Notes: a model not told the origin generated them from the letters alone. DNA of 61,773 nucleotides from Flavobacteriaceae bacterium PRS1 (GCA_003709165.1 RDRZ01000010.1:1-61773); one strand, 5' to 3'; positions 34,801 to 44,046 are shown, counted from the first letter of the stretch. Made by a program: numbers and translations.

Positions 34801-34884
34801 GACAAAACAAAAGAGCAATTACAAGGGCGTACACCTAAAAAAGTAATTGTGGTTCTCGGTAAAATTGTAAATATTGTTGGGTAA
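31855..34884 (+). CDS. leuS: leucyl-tRNA synthetase with unusual insertions
   Basis: A 1009-residue class I synthetase: HIGH motif HVGH (56-59), KMSKS (~783-787), CP1 editing domain (~240-440, TTRPDTIFGASF; GTGAVMSVPCGDQRDYDFA), anticodon-binding C-terminus. It exceeds my expectation for flavobacterial homologues (~940). Extra sequence: residues ~27-38 (PSSFGGGQEEAK) encoded by a CCTC/GAGG palindromic repeat; residues ~297-307 (EFRVQSSEFRV) encoded by 4.9 copies of GAGTTCA; and a long insert (~651-779) between INQGMILGMSAFVYR and the KMSKS loop. The catalytic and editing motifs look intact, so it should be functional. It overlaps the SemiSWEET gene by 11 bases. Confidence 0.95.
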   Translation: MKYHFNDIEAKWQKFWADNKIFKATNPSSFGGGQEEAKPKYYVLDMFPYPSGAGLHVGHPLGYIASDIYARYKRHKGFNVLHPQGYDSFGLPAEQYAIQTGQHPAITTEENIKTYRRQLDQIGFSFDWSREVRTSDPKYYKWTQWIFIQLYNSWYCKRSQQAFDISELIKVFVEEGNTGVNAYCDKEIEPFTAKEWDVFSNKQQQEILLQYRLTYLAESEVNWCPALGTVLANDEIVNGVSERGGHPVIRKKMTQWSMRISAYAERLLQDLETIDWPESLKETQRNWIGKSVGAQVEFRVQSSEFRVSVFTTRPDTIFGASFMTLSPEHELVQKITTPEQKAEIEAYIEATAKRSERDRMADVKTISGVFTGAYAEHPFTKQPIPIWIGDYVLASYGTGAVMSVPCGDQRDYDFAKHFNIAIPNIFEGVDISQEAFADKDTTIIANSDFINGLNHKDATKKVILALEKLGQGEGKINFRLRDAVFSRQRYWGEPFPVYYVDGMPQMIDVENLPIRLPEVEKYLPTETGEPPLGNATVWAWDVKQCSVVSNQLIDNKTVFPLELNTMPGWAGSSQYFNRYMDPHNSAEIFSKEAIDYWQQVDLYIGGSEHATGHLLYSRFWQKFMFDKGLVPHDEFAKKLINQGMILGMSAFVYRINGGYYKYESGFDEELDVYFDNIFDDHFLYRIVSFDLLDGNLIEEVIAGDKFNLIDIFDKESIKEYFEGTPFDVDKITFTVSKIHVPVDCIDLKNQIIDEKFADWYKDEIYSSELFRTNGVFKVSREVEKMSKSKYNVVSPDAICEQYGADSLRLYEMFLGPLEQAKPWNTAGITGVHSFLKKLWKLYFDDKGLKVTDSESTKDNLKTLHKTIKKVEEDIINFSFNTSVSTFMIAVNELTSQKCTSKEILEPLLIVISPYAPHIAEELWNQLGNTESISTAKFPKFNKKHLIESSKNYPISFNGKMRFTMELPLDMNKEDIEAAVLANDKTKEQLQGRTPKKVIVVLGKIVNIVG
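31932..31953. repeat. palindromic repeat inside leuS
   Basis: CCTCTTCTTTTGGAGGAGGA resembles the intergenic CCTCTCCTTTGGAGAGG-type repeats of Bacteroidetes and is read in frame as PSSFGGGQ in the leuS N-terminus. Confidence 0.55.
32743..32776. repeat. heptamer array GAGTTCA x4.9 inside leuS
   Basis: Four perfect copies and a partial copy of GAGTTCA, read in frame as EFRVQSS-EFRV. Loss or gain of one 7-bp unit would shift the reading frame of this essential gene. Confidence 0.9.
33484..33511. repeat. degenerate heptamer array CAGTnnn x4 inside leuS
   Basis: CAGTGTT, CAGTGGT, CAGTAAT and CAGTTGA follow each other with period 7 and encode QCSVVSNQL. Degeneracy suggests an older array, or chance. 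Confidence 0.5.
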
Positions 34885-35161
34885 TATAGAAATATTAGGA
34901 CTAATTGCAGCTAGGTTAACAACATCGGCATTTTTGCCGCAGGTGTATAAAACCTGGAAAACAAAAGATGTATCTTCTTTGTCAATGCCAATGTTATTGT
35001 TGTTTTTTGTTGGTATAATACTTTGGCTTATTTATGGGATTTATATTAAAAGCCAGTCGCTAATTATTGCAAATGGAATAACTATAGGCTCTTATGCTTT
35101 ACTCATTTTTTTCAAGGTTAAATATGCCAATAGCAGGCAGAAGACTGACATAATTTCTTAA
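34874..35161 (+). CDS. SemiSWEET sugar transporter
   Basis: A 95-residue protein with three membrane segments and the SemiSWEET signatures LTTSAFLPQVYKTWKTKD (PQ-loop motif) and ILWLIYGIYIKSQSLIIANG. It works as a dimer for bidirectional sugar flux across the inner membrane. The start is TTG at 34874 or 34877, overlapping the end of leuS; no ATG is available before the first membrane segment. Confidence 0.9.
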   Translation: MLGNIEILGLIAARLTTSAFLPQVYKTWKTKDVSSLSMPMLLLFFVGIILWLIYGIYIKSQSLIIANGITIGSYALLIFFKVKYANSRQKTDIIS

Positions 35162-35223
35162 CTTTTATTTGGCGCATTTTTTGTTGTAATTACATTACAT
35201 TTATAATTCATAAAAAAGAAAGT

Positions 35224-35919
35224 ATGTTAGGATATTATATATTACTTGGCGGGATTGCTCTAATAAGTTGGTTAGTAAGCAGCACATTAAAAAAGAAATT
35301 TGCAAAATATTCCAAAATACAATTGCGAAATGGTATGAGTGGTGCCGAAATTGCAGAAAAAATGTTGGCAGATCATGATATTAGAGACGTAAAAGTAGTT
35401 TCTGTTAAAGGAAGACTGACAGATCATTACAATCCGAAAGATAAAACGGTTAATTTAAGTGAAGCTGTTTATTCGCAACGCAATGCAGCTGCAGCAGCTG
35501 TTGCAGCACACGAATGTGGTCATGCTGTACAACATGCTCAAGCCTATAGTTGGTTGCAAATGCGTTCTACATTAGTTCCTGTGGTAAGTATTACTTCCCG
35601 AATGTCGCAATGGGTTGTTATAGGAGGAATAATACTTATGGCTACAAATATGCTTGGAGGCATTGGCTATTTTGTTGCTATTGCCGGTTTAATAATGATG
35701 GGATTTGCTACCTTGTTTAGCTTTATAACACTTCCTGTTGAATACGACGCAAGTCATAGAGCATTGGCTTGGTTAAAAAATAAACATATGTTATCGCAAG
35801 AAGAATATGCAGGATCGGAAGATGCCTTAAAATGGGCAGCAAGAACGTATTTGGTTGCTGCTATTGGTGCTTTGGCTTCTTTAGTATATTGGGCTTTTCA
35901 AATTTTGAGAAGGAATTAA
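35224..35919 (+). CDS. membrane zinc metallopeptidase (Zn_peptidase_2/YugP type)
   Basis: A 231-residue protein with an N-terminal membrane segment, zinc motif HECGH (His96-His100, in AVAAHECGHAVQHAQAY), further membrane segments (~125-165 and ~208-225) and a third ligand probably in VEYDASHRAL. Family function in vivo is unclear; probably membrane proteostasis. Converges on the next gene with a 4-base overlap. Confidence 0.88.
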   Translation: MLGYYILLGGIALISWLVSSTLKKKFAKYSKIQLRNGMSGAEIAEKMLADHDIRDVKVVSVKGRLTDHYNPKDKTVNLSEAVYSQRNAAAAAVAAHECGHAVQHAQAYSWLQMRSTLVPVVSITSRMSQWVVIGGIILMATNMLGGIGYFVAIAGLIMMGFATLFSFITLPVEYDASHRALAWLKNKHMLSQEEYAGSEDALKWAARTYLVAAIGALASLVYWAFQILRRN

Positions 35920-36251
35920 CTGCGGTTTTCTCCGTTATTCCAGTATTGAGGAGGTGTGTCTTCGGCTTGTTGATTCCAGTAATCTTGAGTTACTTTATGA
36001 CCGTCAAAGGTTTTTAATTTACGTTGAAACACCCAAATTGTTGGATTGAAAACCATATCAGTGACTGCTACTGTATATAATTGTGGGTCGCCTTCTATTT
36101 TTATTTTATCTTCTGCAGTAAGAACTTCAAATCCGTTATGTTCCAATAGTTTTTTTAAAAAGTCTCTGCGGTTTTCAGAAATACCTTTTTCAACAAAAGT
36201 CACTCTTGTTTCTTCAATACTTCCAAATAGATGTTTTCCTGATAATGACAT
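35916..36251 (-). CDS. conserved hypothetical protein
   Basis: A 111-residue soluble protein without signal peptide: VTFVEKGISENRRDFLKKLLEHNGFEVLTAEDKIKIEGDP, then VAVTDMVFNPTIWVFQRKLKT and an Asn/Gln-rich C-terminus. The coding pattern and compact size look real, but I do not recognise the family. Its stop overlaps the convergent peptidase stop by 4 bases. Confidence 0.7.
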   Translation of the reverse strand: MSLSGKHLFGSIEETRVTFVEKGISENRRDFLKKLLEHNGFEVLTAEDKIKIEGDPQLYTVAVTDMVFNPTIWVFQRKLKTFDGHKVTQDYWNQQAEDTPPQYWNNGENRS

Positions 36252-36270
36252 AATCTTCTAAAATTTCAAT

Positions 36271-36286
36271 CCCGATAGTTATCGGG
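36271..36286. repeat. palindrome CCCGATAgtTATCGGG
   Basis: A perfect 7-bp inverted repeat of the dispersed CCCGATA/TATCGGG type common in Flavobacteriaceae intergenic DNA. It could also aid termination of nuoN, which is on the minus strand and ends at 36357, although no T-tract is present. Confidence 0.6.
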
Positions 36287-36356
36287 GACAAAAATCAAAT
36301 ACCAATTTTTAATTACCTCTATATTTCTTGAGATTTGGGTTTTGAGATTTGTGATT

Positions 36357-37784
36357 TTACAATATGTTTTTGCTCAATTCATAAATATAATCGTATACTG
36401 GACTATATATCCCAAGAATCAAAATACCTAATACAGCAATAATAAGCCCTAATCTCATATAGAGATTATTCTTAAAAAAGGGAATTGCGGTATCGCTTTG
36501 TCGCAAGAACATTGCCCTTACAACCAATAAGTAATAGTACAAGGAAATGGTAACATTAACTACTGCTATAAAAACAAGTATATAATACCCTTCACTTGCT
36601 GCTGCAGTAAATAAGAAAAACTTACCGAAGAAACCAGCAACCGGAGGAATTCCGGCTAAAGAGAATAATGCTAACATCATTACTAAACTTAAGTTTGGAT
36701 TCGTTCTATACAAACCTTCATAATCGCTCATTTTTTCTTTACCTGTTCGCAGTGAAATTGCTTGCACTACTCCAAAGGCCGCTAAATTTGAAAACACATA
36801 AACCAACACAAAATAAACTACTGTTGCAGCACCTAATTGATTCCCGATGATTAATCCCAATAAAATAAATCCTGCTTGAGCAATTGACGAGAACGCCAAA
36901 AAACGTTTCATATTTTGTTGACGTAAGGCAAATAAATTACCAATAAACATAGTCGCAACAGCAATTACATAAATTATATTTTCCCAGATATGCATTAAGG
37001 GTTTTAGAACAGTAAACAATAAAATCATTAAAATAAAAATTGCTGCTCCTTTTGAAATTACCGATAGATATGATGCTATACTAATAGGAGCTCCCTCATA
37101 AACATCTGCAGTCCAAAAATGAAATGGAACTAACGATATTTTAAACCCTAAACCCGCAAAAAATAATATAAGGCCTAAAATTGATAAGTTGGTAGCTGTG
37201 ATAACTTCGATTATATCATTAAAATAAATGGAACCTGTTGTTGCATACAACATAGAAATACCAAATAAAGACACTCCTGAAGCTAAAGCTGATGATAGTA
37301 TTAATTTTATTCCAGCTTCACTCGATTTTCTCTGAGTAGTTTCATAAGCTGCTAATGCGGCTACAGGAAGCATAGATAATTCAAGACCTAAGTAAAACAT
37401 TAAAAAATCACCAGACGAAATCATAAAATACATTCCTAATAAAGAAGAGAATAACAACACGAAAAATTCTGTTCCTCTGTTTTCATGTACAATTTTTTCC
37501 TGCAACCAATCTGCCGATTGTAATAGTATGATTAACACGCCAATATTCAGTACATTTTTAAAGAAGTGGATTAACCCATTTGTACGGAACATTCCACCGA
37601 ATATTTCACTTTCTTCAATAGCAAAAAATCCTACAATGGTATGAATTCCAAATAGAAATATCGCTAAATGTATTATGCTACTTTTTTTGTTTTGAGATAT
37701 AAAAATTTCACAGATAATTAGTAATAAAATAATTGCTAACAATAAAATTTCTTGTCTCATTAATAGAAAACTACCAATATTCAT
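36357..37784 (-). CDS. nuoN: NADH-quinone oxidoreductase-type subunit N
   Basis: A 475-residue antiporter-like proton-pumping subunit of the complex I membrane arm, with ~13-14 membrane segments. Seen: FLMFYLGLELSMLPVAALAAYE (conserved Glu of helix 5), GLGFKISLVPFHFWTADVYEGAP (Lys of helix 7) and AGIPPVAGFFGKFFLF. Last gene of the nuo cluster. The 210 bp between it and nuoM hold CTTTGTG-type simple repeats instead of tight spacing. Confidence 0.95.
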   Translation of the reverse strand: MNIGSFLLMRQEILLLAIILLLIICEIFISQNKKSSIIHLAIFLFGIHTIVGFFAIEESEIFGGMFRTNGLIHFFKNVLNIGVLIILLQSADWLQEKIVHENRGTEFFVLLFSSLLGMYFMISSGDFLMFYLGLELSMLPVAALAAYETTQRKSSEAGIKLILSSALASGVSLFGISMLYATTGSIYFNDIIEVITATNLSILGLILFFAGLGFKISLVPFHFWTADVYEGAPISIASYLSVISKGAAIFILMILLFTVLKPLMHIWENIIYVIAVATMFIGNLFALRQQNMKRFLAFSSIAQAGFILLGLIIGNQLGAATVVYFVLVYVFSNLAAFGVVQAISLRTGKEKMSDYEGLYRTNPNLSLVMMLALFSLAGIPPVAGFFGKFFLFTAAASEGYYILVFIAVVNVTISLYYYLLVVRAMFLRQSDTAIPFFKNNLYMRLGLIIAVLGILILGIYSPVYDYIYELSKNIL

Positions 37785-37994
37785 TATTCTCTGTTTTTTA
37801 ATTTAAATGAAATAGCCATAACTACTAATTGTTAATATTTCTTTGTGATGCTTTGTGCCTTCTTAGAGAACTTTGTGGTTAGCAAACCAATTATTTAACC
37901 CCTAAGACCACTAAGTTATTACCCAAAGTAAACTAAGAAATTCACTTCAATATTTCACATTTCTCTTTAGGCTCTTAACTCTTGTCTTCAGACT

Positions 37995-39485
37995 CTATTG
38001 CAACACCCCTTGAATAAAGGGTTGTAAACTTTCCAAAATCATATTACTTAACCAAAGAGGTGCTACACCTATTCCTACAATTGGAATTAATAGTAATAGT
38101 ATCCCTGTTTTTTCATACCAGGTTACTTTTTCTAAATTCAGATACGCTTCGTTTTTTACTGGTCCCATTAGCATAATTCCAACTACACGTAAAATATAAA
38201 CAGCCGTTACCAAAATTGCAGAAACAGAAATAATAGTCGCAACTCTATAGAACATATTGTCGTGTTGAAATGCACCTACAAAAATGTTCATTTCTGCAAT
38301 AAAACCACTAAATCCTGGCAAGCCTAATGAGGCTAAACCAGCAATAACATATATAACAGAAATGAAAGGAATTACTTTTAATAATCCCCCTAACTTAGTA
38401 ACATCTCTTGTGTGAGTTCTTTCGTAAATCATCCCGATTAATGCAAAGAATAATGCTGTCATAAAACCATGAGATAGTGATTGTATTATAGCTCCATTCC
38501 ACGCTGTTTTATTCAGCATTAATAATGCGAATAAAACCAAGCTTAAATGACTCACTGATGAATATGCATTGATGTATTTTAAATCGGTTTGTTTAATTGC
38601 AGCGAATGCACCATAAATTACTCCTATTGTTGCTAAAATAATAAAGAACCAAGACCAATACAGAGCACCTTCAGGCAATAAAAACATTGCTACTCTAAAT
38701 ATACCATAACCGCCTAATTTCATTAATACACCAGCATGTAGCATTGAAACAGCTGTTGGCGCAGAGGCATGACCATCTGGTGACCACGTGTGGAATGGGA
38801 ATAATGCTCCAATAACCGCGAAGCCAATAAAAGTTAACGGAAAAAATATTATTTGAGCTTCTATAGGAATATTTACCTGAGCAATTTCTAAAATATTGAA
38901 TGTTAAAGGACCTCCATCTGCATTTGAATTAAAGTAAATTCCTAAAATTGCAACCAACAACACTGCAGAAGCTCCCATTAACATTAAGGTTAATTTCATT
39001 GCCGAATGTTCTTTAGGGCCTGATCCCCAAATACCAATTAATAAGTACATGGGAATCACGGCTATTTCAAAGAAAACAAACATCATAAACAGATCGAGAG
39101 AAATAAAGAAACCATAAACTCCAATAGAAAGTACGATGAGTGAAATAAAGAATTCTTTAGGCAAATCTTTCATCTTCCACGATATGAAAACTCCTGCCAG
39201 TACCACTATTGTGGTTAATAATAATAAAGCTACCGAGATTCCATCAACTCCAATATTATAGTGAATATTGAATTGTTCGTACCAAACAACATCTTTGGTA
39301 AAAACCATAATAGCATCATTAACAGCTCTTTCTTTAAAATAAGCAAAAACAAGATTGATTGCCATTCCAAACTGGATAATACTACCAATCATTGAAATGA
39401 TGCGCGCTTGTTTTAGTCCTTTAGTAAATACTAATACTAAAATGGTTAGAAGCGGTACAATGATAAAAAGTGATATAATATCCAT
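37995..39485 (-). CDS. nuoM: NADH-quinone oxidoreductase-type subunit M
   Basis: A 496-residue antiporter-like subunit with ~14 membrane segments. FVFFEIAVIPMYLLIGIWG holds the conserved helix-5 Glu; FPFHTWSPDGHASAPTAVSMLHAGVLMKLGGYG holds the loop and Lys of the proton channel; SLGLPGFSGFIAEMN is also typical. Downstream of nuoL by 103 bp, a gap with short TTCCAA repeats. Confidence 0.96.
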   Translation of the reverse strand: MDIISLFIIVPLLTILVLVFTKGLKQARIISMIGSIIQFGMAINLVFAYFKERAVNDAIMVFTKDVVWYEQFNIHYNIGVDGISVALLLLTTIVVLAGVFISWKMKDLPKEFFISLIVLSIGVYGFFISLDLFMMFVFFEIAVIPMYLLIGIWGSGPKEHSAMKLTLMLMGASAVLLVAILGIYFNSNADGGPLTFNILEIAQVNIPIEAQIIFFPLTFIGFAVIGALFPFHTWSPDGHASAPTAVSMLHAGVLMKLGGYGIFRVAMFLLPEGALYWSWFFIILATIGVIYGAFAAIKQTDLKYINAYSSVSHLSLVLFALLMLNKTAWNGAIIQSLSHGFMTALFFALIGMIYERTHTRDVTKLGGLLKVIPFISVIYVIAGLASLGLPGFSGFIAEMNIFVGAFQHDNMFYRVATIISVSAILVTAVYILRVVGIMLMGPVKNEAYLNLEKVTWYEKTGILLLLIPIVGIGVAPLWLSNMILESLQPFIQGVLQ

Positions 39486-39588
39486 AATTATATAAACCTC
39501 AATTTTTTAAATTCCAAGCACCAAAACAAGTCCAAAGGATATTAGTAATAACCCATTGGAATTTGTATGTTTGGTATTTCCCTATCTA

Positions 39589-41502
39589 TTACCATAAATA
39601 AATAAACACTAATGCGAGTACTACAACTCCTCCAACAAATGCAAAAGCATAATCTTGTACTTTTCCTGATTGCATTCCTTTTATTTTTTCAGAAGTTTGA
39701 ACGGTTTTGTTTCCTATACCAACCATCGTTCCATCCACAACTTTTTTATCGAACCAGGCAATAGGAGCAGAGATACGTTTAAATATTATTTTCTTGGCGA
39801 CAAATAAATAAAATTCATCGAAATAAAATTTATTACAAGTCCATTTGTAAAAAATGCCAAAGCCATTCGCAAATTTTTCTGCAAGATTATTTTCTTTTTT
39901 ATAGAACATCCAGGCAAGAAGAATTCCAGTTAATCCAATTCCAATTGCAATAGCCGCCAAAGGATAATTTAAATGTGCATCAAATCCAGCTTTATCTGGA
40001 GTTATAAATTCACTGAAAGGAATAAATCCACCAACTATACTAATTAATGCTAAAAACATTAGTGGAAAAGTCATGGATAAAGGTGACTCTTTTGGTGTGT
40101 GTTCGTATTTTCTGTCTTTTCCCCAAAAAATTCCGAAGTAAATTCTAAACATGTAAAATGCTGTAAGTCCAGCTACAATTACTCCGATATAATAAATCAA
40201 TTTATTGTGTTCGAAAGCGGCAACTAAAATTTCATCCTTACTCCAAAATCCTGCGAAAGGAGGTATTCCGGAAATTGCCAAAGCCGCGATTAAAAAAGTA
40301 ATATGTGTAATTGGCATATATTTTCGTAATCCTCCCATGTCTTTTAAATAATTACTGTGTACAGCGTGAATAATTGAACCTGCAGCTAAAAACAATAATG
40401 CTTTAAACATGGCGTGCGTAAACAAATGAAACATAGAAGCCATATAACCTATACCTTCCTGTCCATCGTATCCTGAAACCCCTAAAGCGAACATCATATA
40501 GCCTAATTGCGACATCGTTGAATATGCTAAGACTCGTTTAATATCGGTTTGAGTAATGGCAATAATTGCAGCAAATAATGATGAAATAGCGCCAACGTAG
40601 GCTACAATATTTAGTGCAAATCCATGTTCGACAAAATAGTACATGGGAAATAGTCGCGCTACTAAAAAAATACCTGCCACCACCATAGTAGCTGCATGAA
40701 TTAGTGCAGAAACAGGTGTAGGCCCTTCCATGGCATCTGGCAACCATATATGAAATGGCATCATAGCCGATTTACCTGCACCACCAATAAATATTAATAT
40801 CAACGCCCAAGTGATAGCTGATAATCCCATAAATGACGTTGAAGCCCAATTTAAAATGGCACTTCCTTCAGGATTATTTAAGGTTTCAAAATCGAATGTG
40901 CCTGTATAATACCCTATTATTAAGATTCCTATTAAGAATCCTAAATCGGCAAATCGTGTAACTATAAAAGCTTTTTTTGCAGCAGCTACTGCTGATGGTT
41001 TTGTATAATAATATCCAATTAATAAATAGGATGACACGCCAACCAATTCCCAAAAAATATAAATTTGAAAGAGATTTGTTGCTAACACTAATCCATACAT
41101 GGAAAAAGAAAACAATCCTAAAAAAGCGAAAAATCTGGTACATCCATCATCACCTTTCATGTATCCTATACTATAAATATTAACCATTAACGATACAACA
41201 GAAACCACAATAAGCATCATTATAGAAATAGGGTCGATTAAAATTCCCATATCAATGTGTAGCGTTTCGGTAAAATGCATCCAAACAGTTTTTTCAACAA
41301 AAGTTTGGTAAACACCATCAACTTTACCAATTACAAAAAAGTATTGATAAGCAGTATAGAATGACAATAGGGTTGATGCCAATAAACCAAACACACCAAT
41401 GTAACCAGAAACAGTGGGTTTAATTTTCTTATTAAAAATCCCTAACAGTAGAAATACAGCCAATGGAATTAATGGTATTAATATGGTATAACTAAAATTC
41501 AT
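39589..41502 (-). CDS. nuoL: NADH-quinone oxidoreductase-type subunit L
   Basis: A 637-residue distal antiporter-like subunit with its long amphipathic C-terminal helix and last membrane segment (~540-637) intact. Diagnostic: FWELVGVSSYLLIGYYY, SAMMPFHIWLPDAMEGPTPVSALIHAATMVVAG, FHLFTHAMFKALLFLAAGSIIHA and GIPPFAGFWSKDEIL. Begins 4 bases after the nuoK stop. Confidence 0.97.
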   Translation of the reverse strand: MNFSYTILIPLIPLAVFLLLGIFNKKIKPTVSGYIGVFGLLASTLLSFYTAYQYFFVIGKVDGVYQTFVEKTVWMHFTETLHIDMGILIDPISIMMLIVVSVVSLMVNIYSIGYMKGDDGCTRFFAFLGLFSFSMYGLVLATNLFQIYIFWELVGVSSYLLIGYYYTKPSAVAAAKKAFIVTRFADLGFLIGILIIGYYTGTFDFETLNNPEGSAILNWASTSFMGLSAITWALILIFIGGAGKSAMMPFHIWLPDAMEGPTPVSALIHAATMVVAGIFLVARLFPMYYFVEHGFALNIVAYVGAISSLFAAIIAITQTDIKRVLAYSTMSQLGYMMFALGVSGYDGQEGIGYMASMFHLFTHAMFKALLFLAAGSIIHAVHSNYLKDMGGLRKYMPITHITFLIAALAISGIPPFAGFWSKDEILVAAFEHNKLIYYIGVIVAGLTAFYMFRIYFGIFWGKDRKYEHTPKESPLSMTFPLMFLALISIVGGFIPFSEFITPDKAGFDAHLNYPLAAIAIGIGLTGILLAWMFYKKENNLAEKFANGFGIFYKWTCNKFYFDEFYLFVAKKIIFKRISAPIAWFDKKVVDGTMVGIGNKTVQTSEKIKGMQSGKVQDYAFAFVGGVVVLALVFIYLW

Positions 41503-41506
41503 AATA

Positions 41507-41824
41507 TTAATACTTCATTATTTCGGTGTCTTTAACTTCTACAGAACTGATTTGCCTGTAAAGGTTTATTATTATTGAAACAGCTAATGCAGTTTCGGCA
41601 GCAGCAATTGCTATAATGAAAATTGAAACAAAAACACCTTGTAATATATCGGGATATAAATACTTGTTGATAACAACAAAGTTTACAACTGAAGCATTCA
41701 AAATCAATTCTACTGAAATTAAAATTGAAATCAAATTCTTTCTTGTAATAAACCCGTAAATACCAATAAAAAATAAGATAGAGGTTAAGGTTAATATTTC
41801 GTAAATGCTGATTCCTTCTATCAT
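41507..41824 (-). CDS. nuoK: NADH-quinone oxidoreductase-type subunit K
   Basis: A 105-residue protein with three membrane segments and the conserved buried glutamates (SVELILNASVVNFVVI; AAAETALAVSIIINLYR). Overlaps the end of nuoJ by 4 bases. Confidence 0.96.
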   Translation of the reverse strand: MIEGISIYEILTLTSILFFIGIYGFITRKNLISILISVELILNASVVNFVVINKYLYPDILQGVFVSIFIIAIAAAETALAVSIIINLYRQISSVEVKDTEIMKY

Positions 41825-42345
41825 ATGGATTCGTCACTTTTAGGAATTAACATTTTTCCTTTGGCAATAACTATAGCTCCGACCATTACTGCTAATAATA
41901 GCACACTTATTACTTCAAAAGGAAGGATGAAACCACCTGCTTCATAACTTAATAATCCCATGCCAATCTCAGCGGTAGTAGTGGTTGTAGAATTTTCAGC
42001 TACTTTAAAATCATAGGAGTAAATTATAGTTACAAAAATAATAATCCCAATTAAACAAGCTATGGCTGTTAGTAACCGATTGATGAATTTAGAAACTTCC
42101 AGTTTCATTTCAATATGATGGACAAGCAAAACAGAAAAAATCACTAGTACAATAATACCACCGGCATACACCGTAAGTTGAATGGCTGCTAAAAAATTAT
42201 AGTCAACTAAAAAGAAAATTCCGGCAATACCAGAAAGTACAAATAATAAGTAGATAACAGATCGTAGCATTTTGCGACTAGCTACAGAAGCAATGGCAGA
42301 TACAATCATTCCAAGCGCTAGGATATAAAATATATATCTTTCCAT
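41821..42345 (-). CDS. nuoJ: NADH-quinone oxidoreductase-type subunit J
   Basis: A 174-residue protein with five membrane segments. The third contains LTVYAGGIIVLVIFSVLLVHH, including the conserved YAGGI region where a pi-bulge forms. Overlaps nuoK by 4 bases and follows nuoI by 4. Confidence 0.95.
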   Translation of the reverse strand: MERYIFYILALGMIVSAIASVASRKMLRSVIYLLFVLSGIAGIFFLVDYNFLAAIQLTVYAGGIIVLVIFSVLLVHHIEMKLEVSKFINRLLTAIACLIGIIIFVTIIYSYDFKVAENSTTTTTAEIGMGLLSYEAGGFILPFEVISVLLLAVMVGAIVIAKGKMLIPKSDESI

Positions 42346-42349
42346 ACTA

Positions 42350-42826
42350 TTAATCTTCTACTCCAGGTTGTAATTTAGATCCTGGTGTGTTTAAAACCCG
42401 TGTTAAGTAAGTTCTGTCAAAAACAGAATTTTCGAAATTCTGACCCCATTCAATCGCATCGGTTGGACAGACATCAATACAAAGACCACACATAGTACAA
42501 AGCCCTAAGTGGTATACGAATTTATCTATCACTTTTTTCTTTTTACCTGTTTCTTCATTGATTTTTCTGTCCCAAATAATCTCAATAGTACCATTAGGAC
42601 AAGCAATTTCACATTTTTGACAGCCTGTACAGCGATGTTCATTATTTTCGTCATGTGGCATTATTACTTCACCTCGAAAGCGATCAAACATTTTAAGGGT
42701 CTCTCTATTGTCCGGATATTGCTGGGTTATAGCTCCTTTTCTTGAAGTTAAAAAGTACTTTCCAGTAACACTCATTCCTATTAGGAGTGTTTTAACACCA
42801 TTATATATATCTGAAAAATAACTCAT
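42350..42826 (-). CDS. nuoI: NADH-quinone oxidoreductase-type subunit I (2x[4Fe-4S])
   Basis: A 158-residue ferredoxin-like subunit carrying two [4Fe-4S] clusters (N6a/N6b): Cys66, 69, 72, 76 (CTGCQKCEIACP) and Cys110, 113, 116, 120 (CTMCGLCIDVCP). In a complex lacking NuoEFG, this subunit and NuoB would be the electron entry wire. Separated from nuoH by 155 bp containing TTCCAAA-like repeats. Confidence 0.96.
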   Translation of the reverse strand: MSYFSDIYNGVKTLLIGMSVTGKYFLTSRKGAITQQYPDNRETLKMFDRFRGEVIMPHDENNEHRCTGCQKCEIACPNGTIEIIWDRKINEETGKKKKVIDKFVYHLGLCTMCGLCIDVCPTDAIEWGQNFENSVFDRTYLTRVLNTPGSKLQPGVED

Positions 42827-42981
42827 AATTTATTCAAATCTCAAAAAACAAAATCCAAATTCCAAATGTTTCTTTTGAAAGATAATTGAATCTTCAATTT
42901 TTATTAATTTATGTTTTGTTTTAATAGTAATCATTTATTTGTTTTTGATCCGAGTACTGGGATTTTCATTTGACACATATT

Positions 42982-44046
42982 TTAAAATGTTATTGTTAAA
43001 TTCAACCAAACAATTAAAGCCATAATTATAATATTCACTAAATTGATTGGTAATAAATATTTCCACTCTAATGTAAGTAATTGATCTACTCTTAAACGAG
43101 GGAACGTCCACCGAAACCACATCATTAAAAATACTAAAGATAGAGTTTTCCCTAAAAACCAAAATATGCCTAACCAAGGTAAAGATTCTGTTATTCCAAA
43201 AGGTGACAACCAGGCACCAAAAAACACAGTTGCTGCAATAGCTGCAATAATAAACATATTGATAAATTCGGCTAAAAAGAAATAGGCAAATTTCATTCCT
43301 GAATATTCCGTATGAAAACCTGCACCTAATTCAGATTCTGCTTCAGCCATATCGAAGGGAGCTCTATTGGTTTCAGCCGTTCCGGATATCATAAAAATCA
43401 TAAATGCAATAATTGCAGGAATATGACCTTGAACTATGAGCCACCCATTTTTTTGTACTTCAACAATTTCGGAAAGCTGCAAAGATCCGGTAATTAAAAT
43501 CATAGTTAATAAGGATAACCCAATTGATAGTTCATAACTAATTGTTTGTACCCCACTGCGCATTGCTCCAATTAAGGCAAATTTGTTGTTGCTACTCCAG
43601 CCTCCTAATAAAATGCCAATAACTCCTATAGAAGAAATAGCAATTAAAAAGAAAATACCAATATTGATATCAAACGCATGAAACTCTTTGGTAAATGGAA
43701 TCACTGCTAAAGCCATTAATGCTGAAATAATAACAAAGTAAGGTGCTAAATTATACAAAAATTTATCGGCTTTTACAGTGCCTGTCAACTCTTTTGAAAG
43801 CAATTTTAAGGCATCGGCCAAAGATTGTAATATTCCTTGATATCCAACTCTATTAGGTCCTATTCTTAATTGAAACCAAGCCGATACACGCCTTTCAAGG
43901 AACACCAAAAATAATCCAATAACCGTGAAAATACCCAAATACACCAATGCTATTATAAACATCTCGACAATACTTGCAGCGCCTTCTGGCATAATGCTGA
44001 AAAGCCAATCGTGAATAGTTTTTGTTATGTTTAAAGGTATATTCAT
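42982..44046 (-). CDS. nuoH: NADH-quinone oxidoreductase-type subunit H
   Basis: A 354-residue membrane subunit forming part of the quinone chamber, with eight membrane segments. Diagnostic: RRVSAWFQLRIGPNRVGYQGILQSLADALKLL, the acidic loop FDMAEAESELGAGFHTEYSGMKFA, and the C-terminal FRWTFPRLRVDQLLTLEWKYLLP. It follows nuoD by 154 bp; the usual nuoE, nuoF and nuoG between them are absent, and no remnant is visible. Confidence 0.96.
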   Translation of the reverse strand: MNIPLNITKTIHDWLFSIMPEGAASIVEMFIIALVYLGIFTVIGLFLVFLERRVSAWFQLRIGPNRVGYQGILQSLADALKLLSKELTGTVKADKFLYNLAPYFVIISALMALAVIPFTKEFHAFDINIGIFFLIAISSIGVIGILLGGWSSNNKFALIGAMRSGVQTISYELSIGLSLLTMILITGSLQLSEIVEVQKNGWLIVQGHIPAIIAFMIFMISGTAETNRAPFDMAEAESELGAGFHTEYSGMKFAYFFLAEFINMFIIAAIAATVFFGAWLSPFGITESLPWLGIFWFLGKTLSLVFLMMWFRWTFPRLRVDQLLTLEWKYLLPINLVNIIIMALIVWLNLTITF